From LMUY01 sp965199105 (lineage in GTDB: Bacteria; Pseudomonadota; Alphaproteobacteria; Acetobacterales; Acetobacteraceae), in assembly GCA_965199105.1 (NCBI GenBank), contig CBDAQO010000002.1, positions 496,001 to 560,000 of the forward strand: a stretch of 64,000 nucleotides of DNA. The letters are read 5' to 3'. Within the stretch, counting starts at the first letter, position 1. Every line of letters begins with the position of its first letter. Of the stretch, positions 62,444 through 64,000 are shown piece by piece. The position numbers were made by a program, and so were the translations under genes. The notes beneath the pieces are model-generated. The model saw nothing but the letters and a program-made list of their open reading frames with translations. It did no database searches and was not told where the DNA came from.

Positions 62444-63442
62444 CTACGCGCTGAGCTTCAGCAGACGGTCGGCGTTGCCGTGCGCGAGCTTGACCCGGTC
62501 GTCGGGGGAGAGCGGGAGGGCGGCGAGGAAGTCGCGGCCGCGCTGGTTGGGGCTGAATGGGTAGTCGACCGAGAACATCACGCGGTCGGCGCCGAACGTC
62601 ATCAGCAGGGGCAGCAGTGGGGCCAGGCTGAAGAAGCCGCTGGTGGTGACCCAGACATGGTCGGTGAGAGTCTGGCTCACGGTGCGGGTGAGGCGGTTGC
62701 GGGCTTCGTCGGCGAACACCTGGTCGCAGCGGGCGAACATGGCGGGCAGGCCTTCGCCCATGTGGCCGATGATCAGCTTGAGCTTGGGGTGGCGGTCGAA
62801 GGTGCCGGCTAGGACCATGCGCAAGACGTGGATGGCGGTTTCGGAGTGCCAGCCCCAGCCGGCGATGGAGAGCAACTGGCTGGCGTCACCGGGCAGGCGG
62901 TCATAGTAGGCGCGGCGGACTGGCTCGGGGGGTGGCGCCGGGTGGAGGTAGAGCGGCACGTCGAGGGCTTCAAAGCGGGCGAGCAGTGGTTCGAACGAGG
63001 CGTCGTCGAGGAACAGGCCGTTCGTGGTGCCGTGCACCATTCCGCCGCGGAAGCCGTGCTCGGTGGTGCAGCGCTCCAATTCGTCGGCGGCGGCTTGGGG
63101 GGCGGTCATGGCCAGGTGGGTGAAGGCGGCGAAGCGGTCGGGGCGCTCGGCCACCACCTTGGCCAGGGCGTCGTTCATCTCCTGGGCCAAGGCGGGGCCC
63201 TCTGTGGCGGGCAGCAGTTCGGCGCCGGGTCCGGTGAGGGAGAGCACCTGGACCGAGATGCCGGCGGCGTCCATGTCGGCGATGCGGCCGGCGCCGGTGT
63301 CGCGCAGTTGGTCGCCGCGGGCGATGGCGGGGGGCACGGTGGCGCCGGGCGGGGTCATGCCGCGGGCCACGATCGCCTCGCGGCTGACGCGGCTGGCGAG
63401 ATGCGGCATGGTGAGATGCTCTTCCAGAGCGACGACGCGCAT
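62444..63442 (-). CDS. Amidohydrolase-family decarboxylase (gamma-resorcylate decarboxylase-like)
   Basis: A 332-residue amidohydrolase 2 (ACMSD) family protein. The metal-site N-terminus is VALEEHL (Glu7/8, His9), followed by His167 (YLHP), His227 (IIGHMGE) and Asp293 (SVDYPF), the set used by non-oxidative hydroxybenzoate decarboxylases. The opening closely resembles gamma-resorcylate decarboxylase. In this neighbourhood it probably decarboxylates a hydroxylated benzoate before hydroxylation. Hydrolase activity on another substrate is not excluded. Confidence 0.82.
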   Translation of the reverse strand: MRVVALEEHLTMPHLASRVSREAIVARGMTPPGATVPPAIARGDQLRDTGAGRIADMDAAGISVQVLSLTGPGAELLPATEGPALAQEMNDALAKVVAERPDRFAAFTHLAMTAPQAAADELERCTTEHGFRGGMVHGTTNGLFLDDASFEPLLARFEALDVPLYLHPAPPPEPVRRAYYDRLPGDASQLLSIAGWGWHSETAIHVLRMVLAGTFDRHPKLKLIIGHMGEGLPAMFARCDQVFADEARNRLTRTVSQTLTDHVWVTTSGFFSLAPLLPLLMTFGADRVMFSVDYPFSPNQRGRDFLAALPLSPDDRVKLAHGNADRLLKLSA

Positions 63443-63465
63443 GAGGATGCTCCTAAGGGTCGGGG

Positions 63466-64000
63466 TTAGCCGAGCAGGGTGGTTGCGATGGCGCGGTACT
63501 CGTCGGCGGTTGGCACGTAGGGGCTGGCGCGGTTGAACGGGCTGCAGCCCATGGCTTCGACCAGCGCGTCGATCGACCCGGCGTGGTAGCCGGCCTCGCG
63601 GTAGGTGGCGGGCAGCCCGAGTGCCTGTGCCAGCGAGCGGATGGCGCTGGCGAGGTCGGCCGGGTTGGTGAGGCCGATTGCGGCGGCGATGCGGCTGGCC
63701 TTGGCGGGGGCGTGGCGGGCGACCAGGGCCACGGTGTGCGGCAGGGCGGCGGCGACGAGGACGCCGTGGTGCAGGTTCTGGTCGCCGCAGGTGATGGCGA
63801 TGGCGTGGGCGGGGCCGAGGCCCTTGTGGATGGCGGCACCGCCGGCGAAGGCTGCGGCCATCAGCTCGGCACGGGCTTGGTCGCCGGCGGGCTCGAGGGC
63901 GGCGGGGAGGTGGGTGAAGGCGCGGGCCACGCCGTCGAGCGCCAGCGCGTCGACGATGGGGTTGGCGGGTTCGGCGAAGTAGCCCTCGATGCAATGGGAC
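63466..64000 (-). CDS. Iron-containing alcohol dehydrogenase, 5' end beyond window
   Basis: C-terminal 178 residues of a group III (iron-activated) dehydrogenase. CIEGYFAEPANPIVDALAL matches the HAIEGYxS region, GLGPAHAIA supplies one metal His and NLHHGVLVAAALPHTV another. Maleylacetate reductases belong to this superfamily and would fit an aromatic pathway, but a general dehydrogenase is equally consistent with what is visible. It is 23 bases upstream of the amidohydrolase gene and likely co-transcribed. Confidence 0.8.
   Translation of the reverse strand, partial: SHCIEGYFAEPANPIVDALALDGVARAFTHLPAALEPAGDQARAELMAAAFAGGAAIHKGLGPAHAIAITCGDQNLHHGVLVAAALPHTVALVARHAPAKASRIAAAIGLTNPADLASAIRSLAQALGLPATYREAGYHAGSIDALVEAMGCSPFNRASPYVPTADEYRAIATTLLG

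Noticed and set aside
62444..64000. Firm naming of the amidohydrolase and dehydrogenase as tsdB/graF and maleylacetate reductase
   Set aside because: The motifs fit the superfamilies, but the expected hydroxyquinol dioxygenase is absent and the dehydrogenase is incomplete, so specific gene names were not given.

Overview
The window is a very GC-rich chromosome segment from an alphaproteobacterium, most likely an Acetobacteraceae member or close relative (Rhodospirillales). This is inferred from gene order and composition: xerC-DUF484-priA, rplY-pth-ychF, a complete minCDE, an alr-mlaE-mlaF run, an alphaproteobacterial sigma-EcfG-type promoter, and frequent GTG/TTG starts with 1-4 base gene overlaps. 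No rRNA, tRNA, CRISPR array, prophage or intact insertion sequence was seen. The right-hand part is mostly accessory.

Layout. 1-3.8 kb: xerC (C-terminus cut by the window edge), DUF484 and priA. 3.8-7.1 kb: drug-type MFS exporter, Nudix hydrolase, membrane-anchored SGNH-like protein. 7.3-10.9 kb: a four-gene MCE lipid-transport operon (STAS-MlaE permease, ATPase, MCE protein, lipoprotein). 10.9-14.9 kb, minus strand: alr, a second MlaE/MlaF pair without its own MCE protein, and an MFS transporter. 15-20 kb: secreted esterase, LLM flavin monooxygenase, a broken DUF4258/DUF2283 locus, an M20 peptidase and a YeaQ/YmgE membrane protein. 20.2-22.6 kb: rplY-pth-ychF. 22.8-33.2 kb: response regulator, urea importer urtBCDE without urtA, then ureD-ureA-ureB-ureC-ureE-ureF-ureG with two small unknown genes, then a hydroxyproline-epimerase-family gene overlapping ureG. 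34.2-37.7 kb: minCDE and a three-PAS LuxR-type regulator. 37.8-40.5 kb: stress-type genes (DUF2382, YeaQ/YmgE, DUF892) and a glycosyltransferase.

40.6-50.2 kb is the most unusual block: six tightly packed plus-strand genes encoding a secreted metallophosphatase, three different SPFH (HflK/HflC-like) proteins, one starting with a histidine-rich tail, a P1B-type metal ATPase, and a 766-residue HAF-repeat protein with four CBM60-like C-terminal repeats whose start codon overlaps the ATPase stop.

50.2-53.1 kb: LysR regulator, LrgA/LrgB-like pair, alpha/beta hydrolase. 53.6-64 kb: OprB-type porin and a probable aromatic-catabolism region with two paralogous FAD monooxygenases, MFS transporter, LysR regulator, VOC dioxygenase-like protein, SnoaL/NTF2-like protein, a decarboxylase-type amidohydrolase and an iron-containing alcohol dehydrogenase cut by the right edge.

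The intergenic DNA holds small repeats: a 105-bp double-hairpin present twice with one mismatch, a 122-bp element with CTAGTGTCC ends, and a family of CCCTCTCCC hairpins. At three of these elements the boundary supplies the stop codon of a neighbouring gene.
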